Of a DNA stretch of 64,000 nt, positions 8,188 to 17,873 are shown piece after piece. Position numbers and translations under genes: made by a program. The stretch comes from Paracoccaceae bacterium. Lineage in GTDB: Bacteria > Pseudomonadota > Alphaproteobacteria > Rhodobacterales > Rhodobacteraceae. The notes below the pieces were generated by a model. It ran no database searches, was not told where the DNA came from, and saw only the letters and a program-made list of their open reading frames with translations. Every line of letters starts with the position of its first letter. Within the stretch, counting starts at the first letter, position 1. Where the stretch lies: positions 54,271-118,270 of the forward strand of contig JAGWAS010000017.1 in assembly GCA_021296235.1 (NCBI GenBank), read 5' to 3'.

Positions 8188-11100
8188 TCAGGACTCCATG
8201 ATCGCAGATCGGTTGAGTTGAATGAGCTCGCGAAAGGAGGCATTGTCCATTTCGGTGATCCACTTTTCATCAGTTCCAATGATGTTGGCCGCCAGAGCCT
8301 GCTTTTCCTCAATCATCTCGTCAATGCGCTCCTCCAACGTGCCCACTGTAACCATCTTGTGTGCGAAGACGGTCTTTTGCTGACCAATTCTGTATGCACG
8401 GTCGGTCGCCTGATTTTCCACGGCCGGATTCCACCAGCGGTCAAAATGGAACACATGATTGGCTCGTGTCAGGGTAATGCCGACGCCGCCGGCCTTGAGT
8501 GAGAGGACAAAAATCCCCGCGGGTGAATCCGGAGCCTGAAAACTCTCAATCATCTGTTCGCGGCGTTTGCGGCTTGTCCCTCCATGCAGATAGTGGACAG
8601 GGCAGCGGTGCTTTTCGCGCAAGAGGTTTTCCAGTTGACTGCCCACTTCAGTGAATTGGGTAAACAGCAGCAGGCTGTCGGATTCGCAGAGAGCCTCTTC
8701 GATCATTCCTTTCACGCGGGTCAACTTGTGCGAGCGCGATTCACTGAAAGCACTGCCATCCTGAAGGAATTGGGCGGGATGGTTGCAAATCTGCTTCAGC
8801 TTCATCAGCGTGGCCAGCATCAGCCCCCTGCGCTGCATGCCATCCAAACTTTCGATCTGATCCTGCACGTCGTTGACGACGGCCTGATAGAGCGACGCCT
8901 GCTCTTTGGTCAGGTTGCAGTAAACCTTCTGTTCCAGTTTCTCCGGAAGATCGCTGATGATTGATTTGTCAGTCTTGAGCCGACGCAGGATGAACGGCTG
9001 CACCAGCCGCTGAAGCTGTCGCAGTCTTTGCTGATTTCCGGACTGCTGTATGGGTTTTTCGTAGGCGCGCGAAAATTGTGCGGAGGTTCCCAAGAGCCCG
9101 GGATTCAGGAAACTGAACAGGGACCATATGTCCATCAGCCGATTTTCGATTGGCGTGCCGGTCATGGCAATTCGGTGCCGTGCGCTCAGTGAACGAATTG
9201 CCCTTGCCTGGGCGGATTTGGGATTCTTGATGTTCTGTGCCTCGTCCACGACAATGCGCCGCCATTTTCCATTCTTGAGCAGCCCGCTGTCCTTGCGCGC
9301 GATTGTGAAGGAAGTAATCACGATGTCGTTTGCGGTGGTGGATTTGCCAAATTCCCGGGGGTCAACCGTACGGTGGCTGCCGTGATGAACCATGCATTTC
9401 AGTTGCGGTGCGAATTTCTCCACTTCCTTGACCCAGTTGCTCAGCACGGAGGTGGGCGCAATCAGCAGCGTTGGCGACAATTCGGAGTTACTTTCCGAAT
9501 CCAACTGCGCGCGCTCATGCAGAAGCAGTGCAATTACCTGGATGGTTTTGCCCAAACCCATGTCGTCCGCAAGACATGGGTTCAGCCCCAGCGCCTCTTG
9601 AGTAACCATCCATGATAGCCCCCTTTGCTGGTACGGCCTCAATCGACCATTGAGGCCCGGCGGATCATCCAGGGATTCCATGTCCTCAATTTGCTGCAAC
9701 CCCTTCAGAACACCGTCGAGTACTTCGTCGAATACGAACTCCGTGGAGTCTTCATCCGCCTCCCCGACCTGCTTGAGCAATTCGCCGACACTGGACACAT
9801 CGTCTTCCTGCTCCTGTCGGCGCCACATTTCCAGCATCCGGTCCATATGTTGCCGGTCGATCTCCATCCATTCGCCCCGAAAGCGAACCAATGGCGACTT
9901 CGCACTCACCAGGTTCTGCCACTCCTCCTCTCCAACCGGTTTTCCATCAACCGAAAGCTCATAGCGGTACTGCACCAATGACGGCAGATCGAACGTCGCT
10001 GAGTTTGCACTTGCCACACCCGGTGCAGCGGATTGGCCCGAGGCAAGTACCCGCATCCGCGCCCTTCTTCGGCCCTTCGGCGTCCACCAACTTGGCAGAA
10101 CGATCCTGAAGCCGGCAGATTCAAGCACGATCGCATCGTTCTTCAGGAACTCATAAGCCGTCTGCATATCTGTGCTAAGGCCGGTCGGAGTTGCCGATTC
10201 CATGCCTTGCCACAGCAAGGGGCAAATCCGTGCTGCGTGCCCAAGATTAACCAGCAGGTTGCGTTCAAACCACCGACCAAAATGCTTCAGCCACAGCTCG
10301 CGCTTGCCTTCCGACAACGACCACCATTCCGCCAGATCAATCTTGAGGGACGGATCCTGAGCTGAAGTCACGAAAAAACTCAGCCGCCAATCGTCATCCT
10401 GACCTTCATCTCCCTCATGCAGGCGCACCCCCAAAACAAATCCAGATTCATGCGATTGACCGAGTATTTCCTCTTGCCATGATCGCCATTGTGTCCACCG
10501 CTCTGCGGTCGACAGGGCTTGATCGGCCGGGTCGTTTGCGCGATGAGGCTCGACAAGCCCCATTGCACCGGCAAGCCAACTGCCCTCGAATTGTTTCCTT
10601 GTCTTCTGTGTGAAGACAACATCGGAAATCAATTGTTCAACCTGCTGCTCGGAAAATTGTCTCAGCAGTTCAACCGGATCAAAGTGCCAGGTTCGCTTAG
10701 TCGACATCTTGGCTGGATTTGCCCAATCGACAGCGCTGCAAATACCTGGCATGGCGTCGGCAAATTCCTGCAACCCTTCCTCATAGATGCCGGAGGCCGG
10801 CGACCACCCGGCGAAGATGTTCAATTCCGGGTCTCGGCCACCAGTTTGGAAGCATTTCATCACTGGCAGAAACTGGTGCCGCTTAACCAAGTTCCGCAAT
10901 TGCAGCGAGTACTGAATCCAGAACCGAAGATCGCTGCCCAATTGGATTTTTGGGTTACCGAAATCGGCCGCCAACTGCAGTTTCCGGAGAAACAGCAATG
11001 GCTTGTCGACTGAGATGCCGAATATTTTCCACGATCTCCAATCTGCCTCATCCGGCAGGAACTCTCCGTTAAGTTGTGCCATTTCAAGACTGGGCAGCGG

Positions 11101-11364
11101 TTGCCGATCATCGCTGGGCAACGTGGCATGGAACAGTGCCGTCTCGGGATACAAGTCTGAAACCAGCGCTTTGCTGAATGACAATCCGACTGAAAGAAAT
11201 TCGACCAGCCGATCGGAATCCACAAGGCAGCGCGGGTGAAAATCCAACTTAGCGTCATGCTCCCAAAAACAGGTTTCCGCCGTCTCAATCCAGAAAACGA
11301 ACCTTCCTGAATTGTCGAATTCGGTACCATCGCCCGGGATCCATGTGCCGCGAGGAATGTCCAT
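8188..11364 (-). CDS. SNF2/Rad54-family helicase-like ATPase
   Basis: About 1058 residues. The C-terminal half is a Swi2/Snf2 ATPase: Walker A in DDMGLGKT (near residue 600), DEAQ box in VDEAQNIKNP, motif III TGTPIEN, then motifs V and VI in GGVGITLTRANHVFHFD and QATDRAYRIGQ. The N-terminal half is the long extension seen in bacterial HepA/SNF2 proteins, thought to regulate or target the motor. Such proteins translocate on duplex DNA rather than unwinding it. I prefer the ATG at 11364 because homologues begin a few residues before the GTWIP segment; a TTG at 11400 with a GGAAG before it is the alternative. First gene of a two-gene unit with the SWIM protein. Confidence 0.92.
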   Translation of the reverse strand: MDIPRGTWIPGDGTEFDNSGRFVFWIETAETCFWEHDAKLDFHPRCLVDSDRLVEFLSVGLSFSKALVSDLYPETALFHATLPSDDRQPLPSLEMAQLNGEFLPDEADWRSWKIFGISVDKPLLFLRKLQLAADFGNPKIQLGSDLRFWIQYSLQLRNLVKRHQFLPVMKCFQTGGRDPELNIFAGWSPASGIYEEGLQEFADAMPGICSAVDWANPAKMSTKRTWHFDPVELLRQFSEQQVEQLISDVVFTQKTRKQFEGSWLAGAMGLVEPHRANDPADQALSTAERWTQWRSWQEEILGQSHESGFVLGVRLHEGDEGQDDDWRLSFFVTSAQDPSLKIDLAEWWSLSEGKRELWLKHFGRWFERNLLVNLGHAARICPLLWQGMESATPTGLSTDMQTAYEFLKNDAIVLESAGFRIVLPSWWTPKGRRRARMRVLASGQSAAPGVASANSATFDLPSLVQYRYELSVDGKPVGEEEWQNLVSAKSPLVRFRGEWMEIDRQHMDRMLEMWRRQEQEDDVSSVGELLKQVGEADEDSTEFVFDEVLDGVLKGLQQIEDMESLDDPPGLNGRLRPYQQRGLSWMVTQEALGLNPCLADDMGLGKTIQVIALLLHERAQLDSESNSELSPTLLIAPTSVLSNWVKEVEKFAPQLKCMVHHGSHRTVDPREFGKSTTANDIVITSFTIARKDSGLLKNGKWRRIVVDEAQNIKNPKSAQARAIRSLSARHRIAMTGTPIENRLMDIWSLFSFLNPGLLGTSAQFSRAYEKPIQQSGNQQRLRQLQRLVQPFILRRLKTDKSIISDLPEKLEQKVYCNLTKEQASLYQAVVNDVQDQIESLDGMQRRGLMLATLMKLKQICNHPAQFLQDGSAFSESRSHKLTRVKGMIEEALCESDSLLLFTQFTEVGSQLENLLREKHRCPVHYLHGGTSRKRREQMIESFQAPDSPAGIFVLSLKAGGVGITLTRANHVFHFDRWWNPAVENQATDRAYRIGQQKTVFAHKMVTVGTLEERIDEMIEEKQALAANIIGTDEKWITEMDNASFRELIQLNRSAIMES

Positions 11365-11400
11365 CCAAAGCCGGTTTTCAGGACTTCCACATATTGTCAA

Positions 11401-11892
11401 TGCTTCCGACCATCAGCCAGCAATTCCAACGGTGCAATCATTTGCTGCATTCCGACTTTGGCAGCGTTCTTCGGATATGGGCTTGGCTGTCGGAATGGGT
11501 CTCATCCACGCCTGAGGAAACCGTGTCTTCAATTTTCCGGTTGCGATGCTGTGCATGACGTCATCCCAATGCCGGTGCAACACACTGCAAGTCAGCGGGT
11601 CATGTGGTCCGAAAGCTGGCAGCGGGCAGCCGACTTTCATGGCCCACAGGCAACCAACGCAAACCGCGACTCATCTTGCTGAAAAATCTGGAGATGGTTG
11701 AACATTGGCTCCGTCAAAGCCAAGCTTCAACGACTCAGCGGAAACCAACTGCCGCGCGACATGGAAGGCGACAATCAGTGAATATATCCCTCGGAATTGA
11801 ACCGCCGAACAGATGGCTCCGCAACGTACTGCCCGAGCGACCGAAGGAAGGCAGCGCGACCCATTTGCCAGTACCGAAGTCCGTTCTGTGAA
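11401..11892. other. Gene-free stretch
   Basis: Lies between the aroC stop and the helicase start, both on the minus strand. It should contain the helicase promoter, but I cannot pick a convincing one. Frames of 70-95 codons on the plus strand show no family features. Confidence 0.5.
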
Positions 11893-12993
11893 TCAGCAGG
11901 ATAGTTCCCGAGTGGTTCCGATCTGACCCCTGTCCAGCAGCAGGTGGTCGGCGAGCACGCACGCCATCATCGCTTCAGCAACTGGAACCGCACGGATGCC
12001 AACGCAGGGGTCATGACGTCCCTTGGTTGCAACATTGGTTGCGGCACCTGATTTGTCTATCGTTTGCCTGGGGATCAAAATCGAGGATGCCGGTTTTACC
12101 GAAAACCGAACCACAATGTCCTGGCCGGTCGATATGCCGCCGAGAACACCTCCGGCATTGTTCGACTTGAAATTCGGCCCGTCCGCCCCAGGCACGATTT
12201 CGTCGGCGTTTTCGCTTCCCTTCAGACTGGCGGCACCCATGCCGACTCCGATTTCCACACCCTTAACCGCGTTGATTGACATCATCGCCGCCGCCAAGTC
12301 GGCATCAAGCTTGCCATAGACGGGTGCGCCGAGGCCGGGGGGAACGCCGGACGCAACGCATTCAATTGCAGCACCGATAGAATCGCCCGACTTCCTGATC
12401 CGTTCGAGCAGCACCGCCCAATCCTTTGCCGTGATGCCGTCCGGCGACCAGAATGGATTGCGTTCAATCTCCTCGGAATCGAAGTGGTCCGGGTTAATGG
12501 CGATCTCCCCCATTTGCGCAAGCCAGCCCGTAACTTGAATTGATGGCGCAAGTGATTTCAGAACCTCGCGGGCCACTCCCCCCGCTGCAACCCTGGAAGC
12601 CGTTTCGCGCGCCGATGCCCTGCCGCCACCGCGATGGTCACGAATCCCGTATTTTCTCCAATAGGTGAAGTCAGCGTGACCAGGGCGGAATTTCTCCACT
12701 ATTTCGGTATAATCCTTTGACCTCTGATCCTGGTTCCTGATGAGCAACTGAATCGGTGTTCCCGTCGTTGTCCCCTCAAATGTGCCGGACAGGATCTCCA
12801 CCTCGTCGGATTCACGCCTCTGGGTCATGAATCTGTTCTGGCCCGGGCGGCGTCGGTCCAGCCAATGTTGCAACATCGCCTCGTTCAACGGAATTCCGGG
12901 TGGGCAACCGTCCACCGTGACTCCTATTGCGAGCCCGTGGCTTTCGCCCCAAGTTGTGCACCGGAACAATCTGCCGAAGGTATTAACCGACAT
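11893..12993 (-). CDS. aroC: Chorismate synthase
   Basis: 366 residues; last step of the shikimate pathway, converting 5-enolpyruvylshikimate 3-phosphate to chorismate with reduced FMN. Family signatures are present: [18 protein letters not shown] near the start, [29 protein letters not shown] in the middle and GRHDPC at the C-terminal FMN site. The ATG at 12993 is chosen because the protein then starts [10 protein letters not shown] as in homologues and AAAGGA lies eight bases before it; an in-frame codon at 13104 is too far upstream. It follows mocE by 100 bases on the same strand. Confidence 0.96.
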   Translation of the reverse strand: MSVNTFGRLFRCTTWGESHGLAIGVTVDGCPPGIPLNEAMLQHWLDRRRPGQNRFMTQRRESDEVEILSGTFEGTTTGTPIQLLIRNQDQRSKDYTEIVEKFRPGHADFTYWRKYGIRDHRGGGRASARETASRVAAGGVAREVLKSLAPSIQVTGWLAQMGEIAINPDHFDSEEIERNPFWSPDGITAKDWAVLLERIRKSGDSIGAAIECVASGVPPGLGAPVYGKLDADLAAAMMSINAVKGVEIGVGMGAASLKGSENADEIVPGADGPNFKSNNAGGVLGGISTGQDIVVRFSVKPASSILIPRQTIDKSGAATNVATKGRHDPCVGIRAVPVAEAMMACVLADHLLLDRGQIGTTRELSC

Positions 12994-13093
12994 GTAACGA
13001 TTTCCTTTCGCATCTGCTGCTTCCGGCCGGATCCTGCAAATGCACTTTTCAACCGCAAGGCACCTCGAAGAACTGACGGAAGTGCGAAGTCCG

Positions 13094-13408
13094 CTAGATC
13101 TCAATCAGCACCCGACCGTTTTCCACCTTGGTCTGATAGGTCTTCAAGTCTTCGTACGCCGGCGCCCTTTTGGCCTTTCCGGTCCTGTAGTCGAATACAC
13201 CGTTGTGCATCGGACATTCAATCAGGCATCCTTGGACCAGACCGTCGGCCAAGTGAACAAACTCATGGGTGCAAAGACCGTCTGTGCAATGAAACTCATC
13301 CTCCGGAGAGCGGTAAATTGCAAATGTCCGTCCGTCAGGATGGTCATACCGAATCAAATCCTCGGTTTCGATGTCTTCGGCTGCACAGGCATCAACCCAA
13401 TGGGGCAT
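13094..13408 (-). CDS. MocE-type Rieske [2Fe-2S] ferredoxin
   Basis: 104 residues, a complete small Rieske domain. Cluster ligands are in LCTHEFVHL and CPMHNGVFD (CxH and CxxH, 16 residues apart). Such ferredoxins hand electrons to an oxygenase or desaturase. It begins 23 bases after the diiron desaturase gene with a GGAGAG ribosome site, the arrangement of mocD-mocE in rhizobia, where the products act in breakdown of the rhizopine 3-O-methyl-scyllo-inosamine. Many alphaproteobacteria carry the pair without rhizopine use, so the substrate is open. Confidence 0.88.
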   Translation of the reverse strand: MPHWVDACAAEDIETEDLIRYDHPDGRTFAIYRSPEDEFHCTDGLCTHEFVHLADGLVQGCLIECPMHNGVFDYRTGKAKRAPAYEDLKTYQTKVENGRVLIEI

Positions 13409-13431
13409 CTCGACTCTCCATCTAAGTACTT

Positions 13432-14502
13432 TCAGGCCCCGACTGCATCATGGAGTTCCGCACGGTAGGGCCGAGCCGTGTCGGGCAGTTTACGAACAAG
13501 AAAGACGTTGTCTCCGCGCAATTGCCGCAACAGCACGGGCAACACCGTTCTGTAGGCACTCCAGACTGAGCCGTCCGCCGACGGCAAATCGTGCTTGATC
13601 AATTCATGAAGACGGGGAAGCGCATGGTAGGGCACCATTGGAAACATGTGGTGCTCCACATGGTAATTCATGTTCCAATAGATGAACCTGCTGATCGGAT
13701 TGAGATGAAACGTCCGGGAATTCAGCCGGTGATCAATCACGTCATCCGCAAGTGCAGCATGTTGAAGGACACCTGTCATGATGTGGTGCCAGGCTCCGTA
13801 AAATCGTGGCAGGCCAATCACCATGAGTGGCAGGATTGATCCCATCCAGACAGCAGTCGCAACCGTTGCGGCATATATGGCAAACCAGATGCGGGCGGTG
13901 AAAACGACCTTATGGTGTTCGCTTGCGGGAACATAGGTTTCCTCCTCCGGATGCAGTCGGCCGGTTACGTGAATGAACATCCGTCGGAATGCCTCAATCG
14001 CATCCATGATACCGAACAGGTTCAGCAGGATCCTCGCCGCGTCCGGCGGCCGCATCACCGCGATTTCCGGGTCCCGCCCCACAATGATAGTGTCGGTGTG
14101 GTGCCGCGAGTGGCTCCATCGCCAAACTGTGGGATTGCGCATAATCATGAAACACGCAATCTGATGGACGACATCGTTCATCCAAGGTGTTTTGAATGCG
14201 GTTCCATGTCCGCATTCGTGCCAGCGTGAGTCCGAAGACGAGCCGTAAAGCACTCCGTAGGCCAGCCAAAACGGCACCGAAAACCAAGAGGGCCAAAGAT
14301 AGATCCCTGCTCCGGCGGACAACAGCAATGCGGCAATCCAGATCGCTGTATCCCGCAATGCGTAACGGTCCGTGCGACCCATGAGCTCTTTCATTTCGTT
14401 TCGCGACACCTTAGTATGGTACCAATCGGCCGCGGCCAGCCCCTTTTCAACGGCTTTGCGGCCTTCCTCACCAAGTAAGCTGTAATTGCGACGGTCAAGC
14501 AC
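13432..14502 (-). CDS. MocD-like fatty-acid-desaturase-family diiron oxygenase
   Basis: About 356 residues, membrane-bound diiron enzyme. The three histidine boxes are HECGH, HSRHH and HVEHH, in the correct order among four hydrophobic segments. The segment RRNYSLLGEEGRKAVEKG and WYHTKV near the start matches MocD-like proteins, so the GTG at 14502 is a reasonable start; a GTG at 14574 in the same frame is the alternative and neither has a strong ribosome site. Electrons would come from the Rieske protein encoded next. Known family reactions are desaturation, hydroxylation or O-demethylation; next to inositol-catabolic genes, demethylation of an O-methyl inositol or inosamine is an attractive but unproven idea. 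Confidence 0.85.
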   Translation of the reverse strand: MLDRRNYSLLGEEGRKAVEKGLAAADWYHTKVSRNEMKELMGRTDRYALRDTAIWIAALLLSAGAGIYLWPSWFSVPFWLAYGVLYGSSSDSRWHECGHGTAFKTPWMNDVVHQIACFMIMRNPTVWRWSHSRHHTDTIIVGRDPEIAVMRPPDAARILLNLFGIMDAIEAFRRMFIHVTGRLHPEEETYVPASEHHKVVFTARIWFAIYAATVATAVWMGSILPLMVIGLPRFYGAWHHIMTGVLQHAALADDVIDHRLNSRTFHLNPISRFIYWNMNYHVEHHMFPMVPYHALPRLHELIKHDLPSADGSVWSAYRTVLPVLLRQLRGDNVFLVRKLPDTARPYRAELHDAVGA

Positions 14503-14724
14503 AAATTCACCACACCACGGAATCGGGCAGCGCAAGTAATCCAACTGCCAGCCTGATGCAAAATTGGATTGCACAGTTGCCGGTTGAATTCAAGATACAG
14601 TCAACGAAACGCGCGGCTGCGCGTCATTTGACACCGGTAACTGTGAAGTGCAATTCAGGACTCAACGGACAGTTGCCATCCGACCGCCAAATTCAAACCT
14701 GGAACCGCAAACTTGCCTGCAGCC

Positions 14725-16605
14725 ATGGAAAAGCGCCTTGATGTGATCACAATCGGTCGATCGTCTGTGGACCTTTATGGAGGTCAGATCGGGGGACGGT
14801 TGGAAGACATGGCCACTTTCAGCAAATACATCGGCGGGTCGCCAACCAACATTGCTGCGGGAGCAGCAAGGCTCGGGCTTCGAGCCGCACTCATCACCCG
14901 CGTCGGCGACGAGCACATGGGCCGCTTCATCCGAGAGGAACTTGAGCGCGAGGGGGTCGACACCAGAGGGGTCAAGACCGACCCGGAACGTCTCACGGCT
15001 CTGGTTATTCTGGGCATCCGCAACGATGAGGATTTTCCCCTAATCTTTTACCGCGAAAATTGCGCCGACATGGCACTTTCAACCGACGACATGGATCCGG
15101 AATTCATCGGACAATCCCGTTGTGTCTGTGCAACCGGCACGCATCTTTCCCATCCCAACACCAGGGCAGCGGTACTGAAGGCACTCAGGATCGCACGGGG
15201 AGCCGACATCAGCACCGCTCTGGACATCGATTTTCGTCCCAATCTGTGGGGCCTTGCCGGTCATGGCGAAGGCTCCAGCAGGTTCATTGCCTCCGGCCGC
15301 GTAACCGAAACCCTTCAGGAGGTGCTGGACATGTTCGACCTCATCGTCGGCACCGAGGAGGAATTCCACATTGCCGGAGGCACCACGAACACGATCCAAG
15401 CCCTTCGAACCGTCAGAAATCTGACATCGGCGACACTGGTTTGCAAAAGGGGTCCAATGGGCGCTGCTGCGTTCGATGGCGACATCCCCGACAGTCTCGA
15501 CGAAGGGGTAACCGGAAGGGGTTTCGAGGTCGAGGTGTTCAATGTGCTCGGGGCGGGGGACGGGTTCATGGCAGGCCTGCTCAAGGGCTGGCTGACGGAC
15601 AGAAGTTGGTCTGAATCACTGGAATTCGCCAATGCCTGCGGTGCCTTCGCGGTCTCGCGCCATGGATGCACTCCCTCCTATCCCTCATGGGAGGAACTCT
15701 CACACTTCCTGAAAAGGGGCGTGAGGATACCGGCGTTGCGCAAGGATGCAGAGCTCGAGCAAATTCACTGGTCGACGAACCGAAGCCGAAAGTGGCCGTT
15801 CCTGCACATTCTCGATCTTGAGAATTCGAATTTCGGGGATCCTTGTCCCAGTGGCGACTCAACTTCCAGGTTCAGGCAACTCTGCCTTGATGCGGTTAAC
15901 TCAGTCGGCGGCTGCAACTCCAGCCACGGCATCATTTGCGACGACGGTGCCGGGAGATCGGCACTCATGGACGCTGCCGGCAGTGGGTTGTGGATCGGCC
16001 GTCCTGCAAACGCGGCAGGTTCATCCCTCCGATCCCTTTCGACGCAACTCGGCCACGATTTCGGCAGGCTTTCCGAGTGGCCCGTCGAACACACCGTCAT
16101 TGTGCAGTGCCGCATCGACGAATTGGGGTCGGAATTTGACGACATCCTGCATCGGATCCACTCGGCAGCCCGGCGAAACCGGCTGGAGTTGATGATCCGA
16201 TTGAGCGGCGCGGCAATCGGTGAAGATGGCGTTCCGGAGACCGTTCGGCGCCTGTATGGGTCAGGATGTTTCCCGGATTGGTGGATGGTTGAACCGCCGG
16301 GAACGCAGGATGGTTGGAGTAAGATCTGGGCAGCAATCGAAGAACACGACATGCATTCAAGGGGAATCATTCTCGATTGCACAGGTTTTGAAGGCAATCC
16401 CCCAGACGAAATGCTGGACAATGCCGTCAGGCATGGCTCGGTGTGCGGATTTGCCGCCGGCGGGCATTTTTGCGGCAACACTGCCCTCCTTTGGCTCGCC
16501 GGGGCAATTGATGATGAAACTGCGGTGCAGCAGATCGCCTCCGGCTTCAACGGGCTTTGCGGGCACTTCGAACGTTGCCTTGCCCTGTGCAAATCATCGC
16601 TGTAG
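14725..16605 (+). CDS. iolC: 5-dehydro-2-deoxygluconokinase with DUF2090 domain
   Basis: 626 residues in two parts. Residues 1-320 are a PfkB-family sugar kinase: GGSPTNIAAGAARLG near the start, and the anion-hole/catalytic motif NVLGAGDGFMAGL near residue 275. This enzyme phosphorylates 5-dehydro-2-deoxy-D-gluconate in myo-inositol breakdown. Residues 330-626 form a DUF2090 domain, an aldolase-like TIM barrel often fused to alphaproteobacterial IolC. The first ATG is at 14725; a TTG four codons earlier is possible. It is divergent from mocD. A second iolC without DUF2090 occurs at 57.4 kb. No iolG, iolE or iolD is near. Confidence 0.92.
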   Translation: MEKRLDVITIGRSSVDLYGGQIGGRLEDMATFSKYIGGSPTNIAAGAARLGLRAALITRVGDEHMGRFIREELEREGVDTRGVKTDPERLTALVILGIRNDEDFPLIFYRENCADMALSTDDMDPEFIGQSRCVCATGTHLSHPNTRAAVLKALRIARGADISTALDIDFRPNLWGLAGHGEGSSRFIASGRVTETLQEVLDMFDLIVGTEEEFHIAGGTTNTIQALRTVRNLTSATLVCKRGPMGAAAFDGDIPDSLDEGVTGRGFEVEVFNVLGAGDGFMAGLLKGWLTDRSWSESLEFANACGAFAVSRHGCTPSYPSWEELSHFLKRGVRIPALRKDAELEQIHWSTNRSRKWPFLHILDLENSNFGDPCPSGDSTSRFRQLCLDAVNSVGGCNSSHGIICDDGAGRSALMDAAGSGLWIGRPANAAGSSLRSLSTQLGHDFGRLSEWPVEHTVIVQCRIDELGSEFDDILHRIHSAARRNRLELMIRLSGAAIGEDGVPETVRRLYGSGCFPDWWMVEPPGTQDGWSKIWAAIEEHDMHSRGIILDCTGFEGNPPDEMLDNAVRHGSVCGFAAGGHFCGNTALLWLAGAIDDETAVQQIASGFNGLCGHFERCLALCKSSL

Positions 16606-16703
16606 GGACGGCTTTAAGGCCTTCATCCATGCAGCCGGGTTCCGGCCTGTATGCCTTGCGGATGAGCACCTGTGAGAATCCAAACTGATTTGGAACAAGA
16701 AAA

Positions 16704-17828
16704 ATGCACTCGATCGAACCAGTGCGCGTAAGCAGTTGGAATGAATGGGATCCACTTAGGCACGTAATCGTCGGAGTGGCAACGGGAAGTCACGTTCCGC
16801 CTCCGGAACCTGCAGTCAACGCCAAGGTGCCGGAGGATTCCGACATGCTCGGAATTCATGGCATTCGCCCAAAGGAAACGATCGAAAAGGGCAACGAACT
16901 GCTCGATAATTTCGCCGACACACTGCGCCACAGAGGCATTCGTGTCGACCGGCCGACACCGATCGATTTTTCGCAACCTGTGCAGACGCCCGACTTTCAT
17001 ACATCCAGCCAGTTTGGTTGCATGCCGCCGCGCGATGTCCTGCTGACCGTTGGAAGTGAGATACTGGAAGCAACCATGTCGTACCGGTGCCGCTGGTTTG
17101 AATATCTCTGCTACCGGCCGCTGCTGCAGCGGTTTTGGGAGGATGATCCTGAATTCAGGCACGAGGCGGCACCGAAACCGCGCCTTACCGACCGGGATTA
17201 TCGAAAGGACTATCTGGCCGACAGCATCAGCGAGGAGCAAAGGCTGGAATGGACCGCGCGGAAGCATTTCGTAACAACGGAGGAGGAACCTCTGTTTGAT
17301 GCCGCAGATGTGCTCCGCTTCGGACGCGACCTTGTGGTTCAGCATGGATTTACAACCAATCTTAAGGGAATTGAGTGGCTTCGACGCCATTTCCCGGATC
17401 ACCGCGTGCACGCGGTCAATTTTCCGGGAGATCCGTACCCAATACACATCGACGCCACCTTCACGCCGCTGCGGCCCGGTCTCATCCTGAACAATCCAAA
17501 ACGGAGATTGCCGGACGAGCAGCGGAAGATCTTCGAAAGGAACAACTGGGAGATCATCGATGCCGCTCCACCGGCACACAACCAGCCACCGCCGCTTTGC
17601 TATTCGTCGGTCTGGCTGTCAATGAACATCCTGGTCCTTGACCCCAAGACTGTCTGCGTTGAAAAATCCGAGGTCTATCAGGCGGAGCAAATCGACCGGC
17701 TTGGCATGGAGGTTGTCGAAGTGGAACTGCGGGACGCCTACGCTTTCGGAGGTGGCCTGCATTGCTCCACCGCAGATGTGCTTCGCGAAGGCGATTGCGA
17801 GGACTATTTTCCGGTTCAACCTGATTGA
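16704..17828 (+). CDS. Amidinotransferase (glycine amidinotransferase family)
   Basis: 374 residues. Moves the amidino group of arginine to an amine acceptor. The catalytic triad of the family is visible: aspartate in EPLFDAADVLRFG, histidine in YPIHIDATFTP and the nucleophilic cysteine in GGGLHCSTADV. N-terminal NEWDPLRHVIVG and TPDFHTSSQFGCMPPRD also match animal and bacterial glycine amidinotransferases. The same family includes inosamine-phosphate amidinotransferases of aminocyclitol pathways. It lies 98 bases after iolC on the same strand, next to MocDE-like genes, so an inosamine acceptor is worth considering; glycine remains the default. Confidence 0.9.
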   Translation: MHSIEPVRVSSWNEWDPLRHVIVGVATGSHVPPPEPAVNAKVPEDSDMLGIHGIRPKETIEKGNELLDNFADTLRHRGIRVDRPTPIDFSQPVQTPDFHTSSQFGCMPPRDVLLTVGSEILEATMSYRCRWFEYLCYRPLLQRFWEDDPEFRHEAAPKPRLTDRDYRKDYLADSISEEQRLEWTARKHFVTTEEEPLFDAADVLRFGRDLVVQHGFTTNLKGIEWLRRHFPDHRVHAVNFPGDPYPIHIDATFTPLRPGLILNNPKRRLPDEQRKIFERNNWEIIDAAPPAHNQPPPLCYSSVWLSMNILVLDPKTVCVEKSEVYQAEQIDRLGMEVVEVELRDAYAFGGGLHCSTADVLREGDCEDYFPVQPD

Positions 17829-17873
17829 ACCGCCCATCGGCAACGACGCCATGCAACCCAATCTTGAATCCGC

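Noticed and set aside
15765..16592. 275-codon minus-strand frame
   Set aside because: Lies inside the DUF2090 part of iolC in the opposite direction; a shadow of codon bias.
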